A stretch of 64,000 bases of DNA from Paenibacillus tundrae (GTDB lineage: Bacteria > Bacillota > Bacilli > Paenibacillales > Paenibacillaceae), in assembly GCF_030812775.1 (NCBI RefSeq), contig NZ_JAUSTI010000017.1, positions 47,855 through 111,854 of the forward strand, in the 5' to 3' direction. Under the pieces are notes generated by a model. That model was not told where the DNA came from. It made no database searches and worked only from the letters and a program-made list of their open reading frames with translations. How positions within the stretch are numbered: the stretch's first letter is position 1; every line of letters starts with the position of its first letter. The position numbers were made by a program, and so were the translations under genes. Shown one piece after another: positions 34,854 through 44,625 of the stretch.

Positions 34854-36824
34854 CTATACCGACCCCCTTAACGACGCTTCGGTACGCTTAATTTCGTCAA
34901 CCGGAATGTAATAGTCCGTGTCGTATGAGAATGAACGGGCGATCATGCAGATACCTACGCCGGCAAGTCCGAGAATCGCCATCCACAGCCATCCGAATAC
35001 AAAGCCGAAGCCGGCGATGAACCAGAAGACAGACATAACGAACGGAATTCCAGAGTTTTTCGGCATATGAATCGGCTCGAGTTTTTGCTCTGGCGGATAG
35101 ATGCCTTTAGCACGACGTTCTTTCTCTTCCCACCACTCATCAATATCATCTCCGCGAGGTGTAACAGCGAAGTTGTACTCAGGAGCTGGTGAAGGAATCG
35201 ACCACTCAAGTGTACGAGCATCCCATGGGTCGCCAGAAGCTTTGAGTGATTTGTATTTGCGAATACCGTCTGCGATTTGTGCAACTTGGAACAAGAATCC
35301 GACACCCATCAGGAATGCACCAATCGTAGATACGAAGTTCAGTTCCCACCAGCCAGTATCCCAGCCGTAAGTGCTTAGACGACGTGTCATACCCATCAGA
35401 CCGACAGCGTACTGCGGCATGAAGCAGACATAGAAACCAATATTCCAAGTCCAGAATGCCCATTTGCCCAGTTTCTCTTCAAGTTGGAAACCGAACATTT
35501 TAGGCCACCAGTAGTACAGACCTGCGAAGTATCCGAATACAACGCCACCGATCAATACTTGGTGGAAGTGGGCAATCAAGAAGTAACTGTTGTGGAACTG
35601 GAAGTCTGCAGGAGCGACGGACAACAGAACGCCCGTCATCCCCCCGACAATAAAGCACGGGATAAAGGCAAGTGTCCACATCATTGGCGTTGCCATGCGA
35701 ATTCTTCCTCGATACATCGTAAACAGCCAGTTAAATATCTTAACCCCTGTTGGAATTGCAATCAACATCGTAGTTACTGCGAAGAATGCATTCACGTCAG
35801 CTCCGGAACCCATCGTGAAGAAGTGATGCGCCCATGTGAAGAAGGACAGGAAGCTGATGATCAACATCGCGAATACCATCGATTTGTAACCAAACAGTTT
35901 TTTCCGCGAGAACGTACTTACGATCTCGGAGAATACACCGAATGCCGGCAAGACGACAATGTATACCTCAGGGTGACCCCACATCCAGATCAAGTTAATA
36001 TACATCATTGGGTTACCGCCCAGATCAAGTGTGAAGAAATGCGCCCCGGCAAACCTGTCGAGGAAGAGCAATGCAAGTGTCACAGTCAAGATCGGGAATG
36101 CAAACAAGATAATAATACAAGTGGAGAATACTGACCATGTAAACATCGGCAGCTTCATCCAACGCATACCTGGCGCGCGCATTTTAATGATGGTAACCAT
36201 AAAGTTGATACCGGTAGCCAGGGAACCGATACCCGATATTTGGATACCCCATATATAGAAGTTCTGTCCTACCCCCGGACTGTGCGACAGCTCCGATAGA
36301 GGCGGATAACTCAGCCATCCTGCGTCTGGTGAACCACCAATAACGAATGAAAGGTTAAACAGCATTGCTCCTAGGAAGAACAACCAGAAGCTCAGTGCAT
36401 TCAGGAACGGGAACGCAACGTCTCTCGCTCCGATCTGAAGTGGCACGATAACGTTAAATAAACCAAACATAAATGGCATCGCCATGAACAAGATCATGAT
36501 CGTACCGTGGGTTGTAAAGACCTGATTATAATGCTCAGGGTGTAAGAAATCCATATTAGGCATTGCTAGCTGAAGACGCATCATCAGCGCATCCACACCA
36601 CCACGGAACAACATGATAATGGAAGCGATGATATACATAATACCGATCTTCTTATGATCGACAGTAGTTAACCAGTTACGCCAGAGCCAGCCCCATTTTT
36701 TAAAATAAGTTAGCACCGCTACAATAGCAATCGTAGTAATACCAATCGCTACCATCGCACCATAGATGAGTGGATCACCGGTTACGAAAAACTCCGATGC
36801 AAACTCCTTAAGTCCCTCTAACAT
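34854..36824 (-). CDS. qoxB: Quinol oxidase aa3 subunit I (catalytic)
   Basis: A 656-residue haem-copper oxidase subunit I with about 15 helices that reduces oxygen and pumps protons. The haem and copper ligands are in FTTHGTIMILFM, IWMWGHPEVYIVVLPAFG (with the His-Tyr crosslink pair), WAHHFFTMG and LIAHFHQVLIGG. The N-terminus WRNWLTTVDHKKIGIMYI is typical. The extra C-terminal helices match the QoxB/CyoB type. AAAGGAGG before the ATG supports the start. Partners qoxA lies 21 bases upstream and qoxC abuts downstream. Confidence 0.97.
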   Translation of the reverse strand: MLEGLKEFASEFFVTGDPLIYGAMVAIGITTIAIVAVLTYFKKWGWLWRNWLTTVDHKKIGIMYIIASIIMLFRGGVDALMMRLQLAMPNMDFLHPEHYNQVFTTHGTIMILFMAMPFMFGLFNVIVPLQIGARDVAFPFLNALSFWLFFLGAMLFNLSFVIGGSPDAGWLSYPPLSELSHSPGVGQNFYIWGIQISGIGSLATGINFMVTIIKMRAPGMRWMKLPMFTWSVFSTCIIILFAFPILTVTLALLFLDRFAGAHFFTLDLGGNPMMYINLIWMWGHPEVYIVVLPAFGVFSEIVSTFSRKKLFGYKSMVFAMLIISFLSFFTWAHHFFTMGSGADVNAFFAVTTMLIAIPTGVKIFNWLFTMYRGRIRMATPMMWTLAFIPCFIVGGMTGVLLSVAPADFQFHNSYFLIAHFHQVLIGGVVFGYFAGLYYWWPKMFGFQLEEKLGKWAFWTWNIGFYVCFMPQYAVGLMGMTRRLSTYGWDTGWWELNFVSTIGAFLMGVGFLFQVAQIADGIRKYKSLKASGDPWDARTLEWSIPSPAPEYNFAVTPRGDDIDEWWEEKERRAKGIYPPEQKLEPIHMPKNSGIPFVMSVFWFIAGFGFVFGWLWMAILGLAGVGICMIARSFSYDTDYYIPVDEIKRTEASLRGSV

Positions 36825-36845
36825 TGGGGGCCTCCTTTCGAATCT

Positions 36846-37817
36846 TTAGTTAGCACTCTTGTCCTCATCTTGATTGGACTCTTGAGTGGCTTGATTAGCT
36901 CCAGCAGCTTCACTTGAGCTTCCGTGCTTACTATGAGCTCCATTACCATCTACAACATACTTAGTTACGATGTTCTGGAACAGACCTTCTGGGAAGGCTG
37001 AGTAATAAGCAACATTGCTTGTTCCAGGCTGTGTAAGTGCATCGTATCCTTCTTGTGTCAGCTCTTGGGAATTTTGCTTCACTTCTCTTACCCAGTTTTC
37101 AAACTCTTCGTCTGATGTAGCATTCACATCAAAACGCATTTTGCCGAAATGTTCACCTGTAAAGTTGGCGCCTGAGCCCCAATACTGTCCTTCATGGTCA
37201 GCCTGCAGGTACAAGGTCATCGCCATACCCGACATTGTGTAAATCTGACCACCAAGTTGCGGAATCCAGAACGAGTTCATTGGTGAATCCGCGGTAAGTT
37301 CAAATTTCACGGGCCGGTCTGCCGGAATATTCAACGTATTGACCGTTGCAATCCCTTGCTCTGGATACATGAACAACCATTTCCAGTCCAATGACGATAC
37401 TTGGATAGTCACAGGTGCTTTCTCAGAAGCCAGTGGCTTCGAAGGCTCTAGATCATAAGTGTAACGAACTGTTACAATAGCGAGTATTCCAATGATGATA
37501 ATTGGAACGGTCCACCAAATGACCTCAGCTTTGGTACTATGAGACCAATTCGGCTCATATGCAGCTTTATTGTCCGGTTTGTCGCGGTAACGCCATACGA
37601 TTACTGCAGACAAAATCAACACAGGTACGATAATGACAGCACACAGAATAGTTGAAATAACGATCAAATCTCTCTGTGAAGCGCCAATCGGTCCCTTTGG
37701 ATCCAGAACAACGTACTGCCCGCCTGCCAGCATTGGCCAGACAATCAATGCGATGGTAACCAACGTCAGGACAACCGGAATAATAATCCGGGCTAGCGAC
37801 CTAGGTTTCTTGTTCAT
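36846..37817 (-). CDS. qoxA: Quinol oxidase aa3 subunit II
   Basis: A 323-residue subunit II: two N-terminal helices and an extracytoplasmic cupredoxin domain (SSLDWKWLFMYPEQGIATVN, NSFWIPQLGGQIYTM, FTGEHFGKMRFDV). The CuA cysteine pair of cytochrome c oxidases is absent, which identifies the complex as a quinol oxidase. A lipobox Cys, present in the Bacillus subtilis protein as I recall it, is not seen here; the segment reads WPMLAGGQYVVLDPKGP. The C-terminus is Ser/Ala/Gln/Glu-rich and likely disordered. GGAGAGGGG precedes the ATG. First gene of qoxABCD. Confidence 0.94.
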   Translation of the reverse strand: MNKKPRSLARIIIPVVLTLVTIALIVWPMLAGGQYVVLDPKGPIGASQRDLIVISTILCAVIIVPVLILSAVIVWRYRDKPDNKAAYEPNWSHSTKAEVIWWTVPIIIIGILAIVTVRYTYDLEPSKPLASEKAPVTIQVSSLDWKWLFMYPEQGIATVNTLNIPADRPVKFELTADSPMNSFWIPQLGGQIYTMSGMAMTLYLQADHEGQYWGSGANFTGEHFGKMRFDVNATSDEEFENWVREVKQNSQELTQEGYDALTQPGTSNVAYYSAFPEGLFQNIVTKYVVDGNGAHSKHGSSSEAAGANQATQESNQDEDKSAN

Positions 37818-38135
37818 CTTGATCCCCTCTCCTTAAATTCGCTCATACTGAAAAATCAGTATACTACTCTATTCCTTCTAAAGATATCAGAAATGAGCAA
37901 CTTTTTTGTTCTTGTTAACAAATTTGTCGATTTTACACCCTAAATGTGTGAATTTTTTCTCACAAATTACTTGCACACTTGATATTTCCGTATGATAAAA
38001 CATCACATGTCACCTAAAAAAATAAAGCCCTTTGCAGTCTCGTTGAATAGGTCAACGAATCCGCAAAGGGCTATATTGACTGGATTCCGATTACTTATCC
38101 AGTCTTAGTATGGACGAATAACCTGCAGACTATTA
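37818..38135. other. Gap upstream of the qox operon
   Basis: The gap carries the terminator at 38015-38075 and the AT-rich qox leader. A TATACT on the minus strand near 37859 may be a -10 element, but no matching -35 is convincing. No open frame or RNA seen. Confidence 0.4.
38015..38075 (-). terminator. Terminator after the small membrane protein gene
   Basis: Minus-strand AGCCCTTTGC pairs with GCAAAGGGCT; an inner CGTTGA/TCAACG stem extends it, and TTTATTTTTTT follows. Confidence 0.85.
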
Positions 38136-38399
38136 TTAATCCGCACCTTCGTCTTCATGACGTGTATGAACTAATCCGATCGCTTTTGCAATAACGTAAA
38201 TGAATACGCTACCAACCAGGAAACCAATACCCACCATCAAGCCAAGATTACGGTCATTAAATTCATTCAAGTTGATCAAGCACATAACTACGCCTGTAAT
38301 CAGCGCGATCCAGGCCAAAACTGTCATCGTCAAGACTGCGCGCCGCATATTTTTATCCTTGCGCTCCAATTGGCTTACCATTGCTGTCTTCGATGCCAT
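38136..38399 (-). CDS. Small two-helix membrane protein
   Basis: An 87-residue protein with a charged N-terminus (MASKTAMVSQLERKDKNMRR), two helices (LTMTVLAWIALITGVVMCLI and LGLMVGIGFLVGSVFIYVIA) and an acidic C-terminus. I chose the ATG at 38399, nine bases after AAGGAAG; a GTG at 38408 overlaps that site. No family recognised. It lies upstream of qoxA on the same strand but has its own terminator, so it is a separate unit. Confidence 0.7.
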   Translation of the reverse strand: MASKTAMVSQLERKDKNMRRAVLTMTVLAWIALITGVVMCLINLNEFNDRNLGLMVGIGFLVGSVFIYVIAKAIGLVHTRHEDEGAD

Positions 38400-38772
38400 A
38401 GTAAACACTTCCTTTTCCCTTTTTGTAAGTTATTTACTGATACCAATATACCACATTAGTATGATTTTTAGTCAACAAATGTTCAAATTTTATTCTCAAT
38501 TTGGACACTTTATTTATTGTTTACCTGTTGACAAATTAAATTTTTCATCTTCTTGTTATATATAACCCAAAAATGACTGCTTCATAACAAGAATCGCAAA
38601 CAAGCTTTTGAAACATTCGTGAACGACATATGATAGATCTTTATGTACAACTTTTAAAGAAATAAAAAAACGGTGACTCCGTCTGATCGGAGCACCGTTT
38701 CATTTGATTGCATATCAAGACCGAATCCCGTTCTATAGTTCTATAGTCCAGCCTACTTCATGTTCTTTGCAT
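38400..38772. promoter_or_regulatory. Promoter region of the small membrane protein gene, and bgl terminator
   Basis: A possible promoter on the minus strand has TTGACT at 38470-38475 and TATATT at 38445-38450 with a 19-base spacer, a little long. The region 38476-38660 is very AT-rich with no frame or repeat I can support. The glucosidase terminator lies at 38664-38700. Confidence 0.45.
38664..38700 (-). terminator. Terminator after the GH1 beta-glucosidase gene
   Basis: Minus-strand AAACGGTGCTCCG pairs with CGGAGTCACCGTTT (one mismatch) over a six-base loop, then a T-run. It ends the GH95-GH1 unit. Confidence 0.85.
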
Positions 38773-40119
38773 TTAGCTGCGCGTTTCCAGCCAATTGTTC
38801 TTGATCACATTCTGGTACCAATAGAAGCTTTCTTTCGGTGTTCTTACAAGTGAGCGGTAATCCACATGAATGAGTCCAAAGCGCATACGGTACCCTTCAG
38901 CCCATTCAAAGTTATCCATCAGCGACCAAGCCATGTAGCCTTTGAGGTTAATGCCATCATTGATGATCCGATGAATTTGAGCCAAATGCTGTTCATAATA
39001 GGAGATCCGGCGGTCGTCATTAATTTTGCCATTATTCAGATCATCGTTGATGCAAGCACCGTTCTCCGTAATGTATACATCGACATTTCCATACTTTTGC
39101 AGGTAATGCATAAATTCATACAGGCCGCGGGATTCAATTGGCCAGCCAATATCCGTCTTTGTCAGCCCCATATCCACTTCTTCCGATTGCAGCACTCCTG
39201 CCTCTGGATTGAAACGGTTGAGTCCCATGGTGTAATAATTAATGCCAAGCAGGTCGATCGGCTGTGAGATGATCTCCATGTCACCTTCCTGAATCGGCAC
39301 AGTAGCACCAGCCTCAGCGAACCAGTCCACCATAAACTGTGGGTAGCTGCCTTTGTAGATTGGGTCGAGGAACCAATCCGTATTCAGGGCAATTGAACGG
39401 TCACACGCAGCCTGATCCTCAGGTGACTTGCTATAAGGCTCTGCCCAACACACATTCGGAGCAATCCCAATCTGTCCGGTGATCCCCAAGCGACGGAAGG
39501 ATTGAACAGCTTTGCCGTGAGCAACCAGCAATCCATGAGCAACATTGATTGACGTTTGCAGATCACGATTTCCTGGCGCATGTATCCCTAACAGATTGGA
39601 CAAGAAAGCAATACACCATGGTTCATTAAAGGTCAGCCAGAAATTAATTTTTCCGGAAAACTCTTTAAAGATCACTTCAGCATATTTCACAAAGGCGTCT
39701 ACCGTTCTCCGATTACCCCAACCCCCGTCATCCTCCAGCGTTTGCGGTAGATCCCAGTGATACAATGTGCAGAACGGTTCTATTCCTGCTTCAAGCAGTT
39801 TATCCACGAACCGATGGTAGAAGTCTAACCCTTCTCTATTGATCTCTCCATCGCCATCCGGAATAATACGTGGCCAGGCAATCGAGAACCGGTATGTGTT
39901 AATGCCAAGCTTTTTCATTAGCTCGATGTCTTCTTCATAGCGGTGGTAGCTATCACAAGCAACATCCCCGTTATCTCCATTAAAAACTTTACCAGGTGTA
40001 CGGGCAAATGTATCCCATATGGATACCCCACGCCCACCTTCCTGTGCTGCTCCTTCGATCTGATAAGAAGCGGTTGCCGTTCCCCAGCGGAAATCCTTCG
40101 GAAATTGAAAAATAGTCAT
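38773..40119 (-). CDS. GH1 beta-glucosidase
   Basis: A 448-residue TIM-barrel glycosidase that releases terminal beta-linked glucose or related sugars. It begins FPKDFRWGTATASYQIEGA, the family signature. The acid/base Glu166 is in TFNEPW and the nucleophile Glu352 is in YITENGA; both are intact. No signal peptide, so it acts in the cytosol on imported oligosaccharides. GGAGG lies eight bases before the ATG and partly within the end of the GH95 gene, three bases from its stop, so the two are translated together. Exact aglycone preference is open (beta-glucosidase, cellobiase or beta-galactosidase). Confidence 0.94.
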   Translation of the reverse strand: MTIFQFPKDFRWGTATASYQIEGAAQEGGRGVSIWDTFARTPGKVFNGDNGDVACDSYHRYEEDIELMKKLGINTYRFSIAWPRIIPDGDGEINREGLDFYHRFVDKLLEAGIEPFCTLYHWDLPQTLEDDGGWGNRRTVDAFVKYAEVIFKEFSGKINFWLTFNEPWCIAFLSNLLGIHAPGNRDLQTSINVAHGLLVAHGKAVQSFRRLGITGQIGIAPNVCWAEPYSKSPEDQAACDRSIALNTDWFLDPIYKGSYPQFMVDWFAEAGATVPIQEGDMEIISQPIDLLGINYYTMGLNRFNPEAGVLQSEEVDMGLTKTDIGWPIESRGLYEFMHYLQKYGNVDVYITENGACINDDLNNGKINDDRRISYYEQHLAQIHRIINDGINLKGYMAWSLMDNFEWAEGYRMRFGLIHVDYRSLVRTPKESFYWYQNVIKNNWLETRS

Positions 40120-40122
40120 CGT

Positions 40123-42516
40123 TTATTCCTCCGTCTCGGTTGACACACGAACCGTCTGCCCGCTTGTCAACCGTATTATCGTTACGTAATCGCCTTGTGG
40201 CGTGCTCTCTGACATGCTCTGCTCATGCCCTTCAATGCTTACAGGATAAGCACTACGAAGCGTTAATGAACCACTGTGGTCTGCAGTAACTTCAGCTGTC
40301 ACTAACTTGCCGTGCTCCCATACCATAGCCACCGTATAAGCCCCTCTGGCACGTAAGCCCTTCACGCTACCACTCGCCCAAGCTTCAGGCAGTGTAGGCA
40401 GAAGGTGGATCTCCCCCATGTGACTTTGCAGTAACATCTCAGCAATGCCGGCCGTTCCTCCAAAATTCCCATCAATCTGAAACGGAGGATGGTCATCAAA
40501 CAAGTTGGGATGAGTGGATCGTGCAAGCAAAGTACGCACAAATTGATGTGCATGCTTACGATCCAACAGACGTGCGTATAGATTGATCAGCCATGCACAG
40601 CTCCACCCTGTATGCCCGCCCCCTTGTGAAATACGACGCTCAAGCGATACACGTGCGGCTTCAACAAGCTCAGGTGTATGCACTCGATTGATCTGATCCC
40701 CCGGATACAGCCCATATAGATGGGATACATGGCGATGTCCTGGCTCTGATTCGGCAAAATCTTGGAACCATTCTTGCAGCTGCCCCTCGCTACCAATCTG
40801 GAAAGGATATAGCTTGCTCTTCGCCTCTGAGAGCTCCTGTGCTAATTCCGAATCTAGCCCAAGCTGCTTCGCAGCAGTGATAGAGCGGTCAAACAACTCT
40901 CGAATTAAGCTCATATCCATCGTTGAAGCCATGGATACACTTCGAGCATCCCCTTCCTCAGTCAAGAACTTATTCTCTGGCGAGGTAGATGGAGCCGTAA
41001 CCAGATAACCGCCTGGCCCCTCAATAAGCCAATCTAAACAGAATAGAGCGGCTTCCTTCATGATTGGGTATGCACGCTCTGCCAAGAATTGCTGATTCCC
41101 CGTAAACAGATAGTGCTCCCACAGATGTGAGGTCAGCCATACACCACCCATGGGCCAGAATGCCCAGCTAGCATCGCCCCCTGTAGGCGTTGTTGTTCTC
41201 CATACATCCACATTGTGATGTGCAGTCCAGCCACGAGCCCCATAATGGATACGTGCCGTTCTACGTCCTGTCTGACTCAAATCATCAATCATCCCAAACA
41301 GCGGATCATGGCATTCACTCAAATTACAGACTTCGGCAGGCCAATAATTCATCTCTGTGTTAATATTCGTCGTGTAATCACTGTGCCACGGCGGCTCGAC
41401 CTGATGATTCCATATGCCTTGTAGATTGGCTGGTTGCGTGCCAGGACGTGAGCTTGCCATGAGCAGATAACGACCATACTGAAAATACAAAGCCTCCAGT
41501 CCAGGGTCTTCCGCCCCTTCTTGGTAAGCTAACAATCGCTCATCGGTAGGCAACTCACTATTGCTTGTCATGCCTAGATTCAGATCAACTCTTGCAAATA
41601 ACGCCCTATGATCCTGCTCATGGCGTTTCCTGAGTTGCTCAGGATTGAATGACTTAGCTTTTGCGATGACCTCATGACATGTCTGCTCTAACAACCCACC
41701 TTCTTTCACTGGCATCACATCATAACGTTCAAATGACGTTGCAGCCGCCAGGTAGAACACAACCTGATCTGCTCCTAGAACACGCAGGCTACCCTCTTCA
41801 ACCACAACTTGAGCCTTGCTACCTACGGTACTCACACTCACACTGACAGCATAAGCGGTTCCACGGTCGTCTTCATAAATGACGGATTCAGGATGATCTC
41901 GGAAATAGTTCGATTCAACATGACTGGGACAACGACTGAACAATGTCACGCCCTCTTCTGAGATTTGTGAAGTATACGGGTGTGGGCTGTCTAGTGAAAG
42001 GCTGACATTTACTGCTCCCGTCTGGTCGGCTGAAAGCGTACATACCATCACATCGTCCGTAGCACTCGCATACACTTCACGTTTATAACGAACACCATTA
42101 CAAATATAATTTGTCGCTGCAACCCCAGTTTCCAGATCAAGCTCTCGTTCGAATTCCTGTATAGGGGTTCCAATCAGCTGCTCCTGCTTCAATAGGAAGT
42201 GTCCCATTGGCTGGTAAGCTTCAACATCCCGCCCTAACATTTCACGGTTCAACAGTTCTTCTGCTTCACTATACTGTCCTGCCATAATTAACTCACGAGT
42301 CTTCTTGAGATATCGCTGGCTGCTGTACTGTACTGTGTCGCGCGGGTATCCTGACCATAGTGTGTCTTCGTTCAGTTGAATGCGTTCTTCCACATCGCCG
42401 CCGTAGACCATACCCCCAAGACGCCCATTTCCTATAGGAAGAGCCTCTTCCCAACGGGTTGCTGGCTGACGATACCATAGACGATTCGGCTGTGTGTTCT
42501 TCGTGAATGAGGTCAT
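40123..42516 (-). CDS. GH95 alpha-L-fucosidase-type glycoside hydrolase
   Basis: A 797-residue enzyme. The N-terminal beta domain begins LWYRQPATRWEEALPIGNGR with LNEDTLWSG, the GH95 opening. The (alpha/alpha)6 barrel carries LQGIWNHQVEPPWHSDYTTN, NTEMNYWPAEVCNLSECHDP, GWTAHHNVDVW and the C-terminal FQIDGNFGGTAGIAEMLLQS. Known family members cleave alpha-1,2-L-fucose or alpha-L-galactose. No signal peptide, so cytosolic. AGGAG before the ATG supports the start. An AAAACGTTTTCG palindrome lies about 50 bases upstream. Glucosidase gene follows by three bases. Confidence 0.92.
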   Translation of the reverse strand: MTSFTKNTQPNRLWYRQPATRWEEALPIGNGRLGGMVYGGDVEERIQLNEDTLWSGYPRDTVQYSSQRYLKKTRELIMAGQYSEAEELLNREMLGRDVEAYQPMGHFLLKQEQLIGTPIQEFERELDLETGVAATNYICNGVRYKREVYASATDDVMVCTLSADQTGAVNVSLSLDSPHPYTSQISEEGVTLFSRCPSHVESNYFRDHPESVIYEDDRGTAYAVSVSVSTVGSKAQVVVEEGSLRVLGADQVVFYLAAATSFERYDVMPVKEGGLLEQTCHEVIAKAKSFNPEQLRKRHEQDHRALFARVDLNLGMTSNSELPTDERLLAYQEGAEDPGLEALYFQYGRYLLMASSRPGTQPANLQGIWNHQVEPPWHSDYTTNINTEMNYWPAEVCNLSECHDPLFGMIDDLSQTGRRTARIHYGARGWTAHHNVDVWRTTTPTGGDASWAFWPMGGVWLTSHLWEHYLFTGNQQFLAERAYPIMKEAALFCLDWLIEGPGGYLVTAPSTSPENKFLTEEGDARSVSMASTMDMSLIRELFDRSITAAKQLGLDSELAQELSEAKSKLYPFQIGSEGQLQEWFQDFAESEPGHRHVSHLYGLYPGDQINRVHTPELVEAARVSLERRISQGGGHTGWSCAWLINLYARLLDRKHAHQFVRTLLARSTHPNLFDDHPPFQIDGNFGGTAGIAEMLLQSHMGEIHLLPTLPEAWASGSVKGLRARGAYTVAMVWEHGKLVTAEVTADHSGSLTLRSAYPVSIEGHEQSMSESTPQGDYVTIIRLTSGQTVRVSTETEE

Positions 42517-42563
42517 TACATAGCTCCTGTCCCTGAAGTAATGTTATACTATCCTGATTTTAT

Positions 42564-42575
42564 AAAACGTTTTCG
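42564..42575. promoter_or_regulatory. AAAACGTTTT palindrome upstream of GH95
   Basis: AAAACGTTTTCG, a LacI/CcpA-type operator core, about 50 bases before the GH95 start. Related sites precede the other units of this locus. Confidence 0.5.
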
Positions 42576-42730
42576 ATAAATGTGCTGACGACACTAATCT
42601 ATTCGTAAATTCGTCTCCTATGCTACTACATTTCAAGCTCATTTCAGATTAAACTGAAAGTGCTTACACTAACAAAATTATAGGAGATTCCACCTTTATC
42701 GTCAATGTAAAACATCACAATAAACGGAAG

Positions 42731-42760
42731 AAAAGACCCCTTCATTCTAGGGTCTTTTCT
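42731..42760 (-). terminator. Terminator after the second binding-protein gene
   Basis: Minus-strand AAAAGACCCTAGAAT and a facing GGGGTCTTTT arm form a hairpin ending in TCTT. It lies about 30 bases beyond the stop. Confidence 0.75.
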
Positions 42761-42790
42761 TCGTTTCTATTGCCTTTCAACTAAGACGTA

Positions 42791-44494
42791 TTATTTAACG
42801 TCCTTACCTGTCCAGAGTGCTACACGCTCTTTGACCCAAACCGTGTATTGTTGCTCCATCTCTACAGCACCTGCTCGATCCAATTCTGCGAGGAAGTCAT
42901 CGTATACTTTATCGAAGTTTTCTTTTTTAGCAAGCACCGCTTCTGGGATACGTTTACGGATGATATCCTGTGTTTTTTGGTACGCTACATTGTAATCTGT
43001 ATCTGATGGAACTGGCATATTATATGCCGCACCCCACTCTTTGATTTCGAACTCATCTTCTTGTGGATATAGACCCTTCCATGTGTCGATACCATACGCT
43101 TTTAGCGTTTCTTTCTCAGCAGCTGTATATCCTGCGATAATCTGTTCAGGGAATCTTGTCGTATAATAATTATCCGTCGCGTCCTTCACACCGTCTCCGT
43201 ATCTTGCACTAAAGATTGAGTAAAGCTCAACACCTGTTTCTTTGGTGAATGCAGCATTATCATTCGTTTTGCGATCCTGAATCTCTTCAGGAATGACACG
43301 TTTGCCATCAACTACGTTGTAATGTTTGCCTTCAATTCCCCAGTTTCGAAGCACTTGACCTTCATCAGAAGCAAGCCAATCGAAGAATTTGATAATACGT
43401 ACTGGGTCTTTAGCAGAAGTTGTAATCCCAATACCGTAGCCGTCAAAGCCAGTAGGCTGGAAGGTATTATCCTTAATATCTTTATTCAATGTGACTGGGA
43501 AATGGGCATAAGTACTGTCATCTTTGCCTGCAGCTTTCAACGCATTCTCAGCATCTGAATATCCCCACTCTGCATCGATGAGACCAAGCACACGTCCACT
43601 TGCGATTTTAGATTTATACTGGTCTTCTTTTTGTACAAATGTGTCCTTGTCGAGCAGTCCCTCGTTGTACATATGGTTCAACCAGCGGAAATACTCTTTC
43701 TCGATTGGGCGCTTCACGTGTAACATCGCTTCATAATTTTCTGGGTTAATGTAATATTCACCATCGCCGCCTCCACCAGTCGTTTGAGCAGCTGGATTCG
43801 TTACTGTAATCATGATTTTCCAGTCATCTGCATTAAGTGACAGTGGAATTGTTGGTTGACCATCAATAGTCGGGTGTTTTTCGACATAAGCACGTAGTAC
43901 ATTTTCGAAGTCCTGTAGCGTTCTAACTTCTGGATAACCAAGCTCTTTCAGTACTTTTTGCTGGATCTCAAAGCCATCCGTTGCGTCAAAGGCAACGTTA
44001 TCTACCCCCATATTCGTTGGAAGCGTATAGATGGATTGGTCTTCTAGGCTATACTTTAGACGGTTCATCTGTTCGCCATAGATCTTTTTCAAGTTGGGAG
44101 CATGCTCCTCAATCAGATCGGTCAGATCAAGCATAGCGCCTGCGTCAACTAGCTTGGATAGATTGCCCTTTGGATAGACGATATCTGGATAATCTCCACT
44201 TGCTGCCATCAGGGCGATCTTCTGGTCACCACCATTGTTTACATCATATTCTGCATCAATCGTAACACCTGTTTGTTTCGTAATCTCTTGACCAACTTCA
44301 TCCTGCATTCTATTCCAGTTTGGGCTAGCATCAGCTCCAAAAAACGTAAAGGTAACTGGATCGGTACCTGTTGAACTTTCGGATGAAGCCTCTTTACCAC
44401 CTGAGTTGCCACAACCTGCAGTAACCAATAGCGCACTGGCCAGCATCAACAATGCAAATGTCTTTGGTGTCTTACTCTTCGTTTTGCCTCTCAT
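42791..44494 (-). CDS. Oligosaccharide-binding lipoprotein, LplA/YtcQ type (copy 2)
   Basis: A 567-residue extracellular solute-binding protein. A signal peptide with lipobox is visible (LMLASALLVTAGCGNSGG; the Cys is lipidated). It delivers sugars to the LplB/LplC-type permeases encoded upstream. Motifs such as VTFTFFGADASPNWNRMQ and the WLASDEGQVLRNWGIEG tail are typical of this group of large binding proteins. The ATG at 44494 has GAGGAGG nine bases upstream; a longer frame starting ten codons earlier lacks support. By eye it is about four-fifths identical to the next gene upstream, a recent tandem duplicate. An 11-bp hairpin lies between the two. Confidence 0.93.
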   Translation of the reverse strand: MRGKTKSKTPKTFALLMLASALLVTAGCGNSGGKEASSESSTGTDPVTFTFFGADASPNWNRMQDEVGQEITKQTGVTIDAEYDVNNGGDQKIALMAASGDYPDIVYPKGNLSKLVDAGAMLDLTDLIEEHAPNLKKIYGEQMNRLKYSLEDQSIYTLPTNMGVDNVAFDATDGFEIQQKVLKELGYPEVRTLQDFENVLRAYVEKHPTIDGQPTIPLSLNADDWKIMITVTNPAAQTTGGGGDGEYYINPENYEAMLHVKRPIEKEYFRWLNHMYNEGLLDKDTFVQKEDQYKSKIASGRVLGLIDAEWGYSDAENALKAAGKDDSTYAHFPVTLNKDIKDNTFQPTGFDGYGIGITTSAKDPVRIIKFFDWLASDEGQVLRNWGIEGKHYNVVDGKRVIPEEIQDRKTNDNAAFTKETGVELYSIFSARYGDGVKDATDNYYTTRFPEQIIAGYTAAEKETLKAYGIDTWKGLYPQEDEFEIKEWGAAYNMPVPSDTDYNVAYQKTQDIIRKRIPEAVLAKKENFDKVYDDFLAELDRAGAVEMEQQYTVWVKERVALWTGKDVK

Positions 44495-44554
44495 CTTGTA
44501 TGTCCTCCTCGTTGGGTGAGCCATGGATCCATTGTATTTGTGTTCTCATCAATC

Positions 44555-44589
44555 TGTAGAAGAACCCCTTCTCCAGGAGTTCTTCTACA
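44555..44589. promoter_or_regulatory. Intercistronic 11-bp perfect hairpin between the two binding-protein genes
   Basis: TGTAGAAGAAC pairs exactly with GTTCTTCTACA across a 13-base loop. There is no T-run after it on the transcribed strand, so it is not a normal terminator. It may stabilise or partly stop the transcript. Confidence 0.6.
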
Positions 44590-44625
44590 TACTATCCCTT
44601 ATTTCATTCGGTCTTCCATTCCGAA

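Noticed and set aside
35484..36134. 216-codon open frame opposite qoxB
   Set aside because: Antisense to a highly conserved oxidase subunit; composition unlike a real protein.
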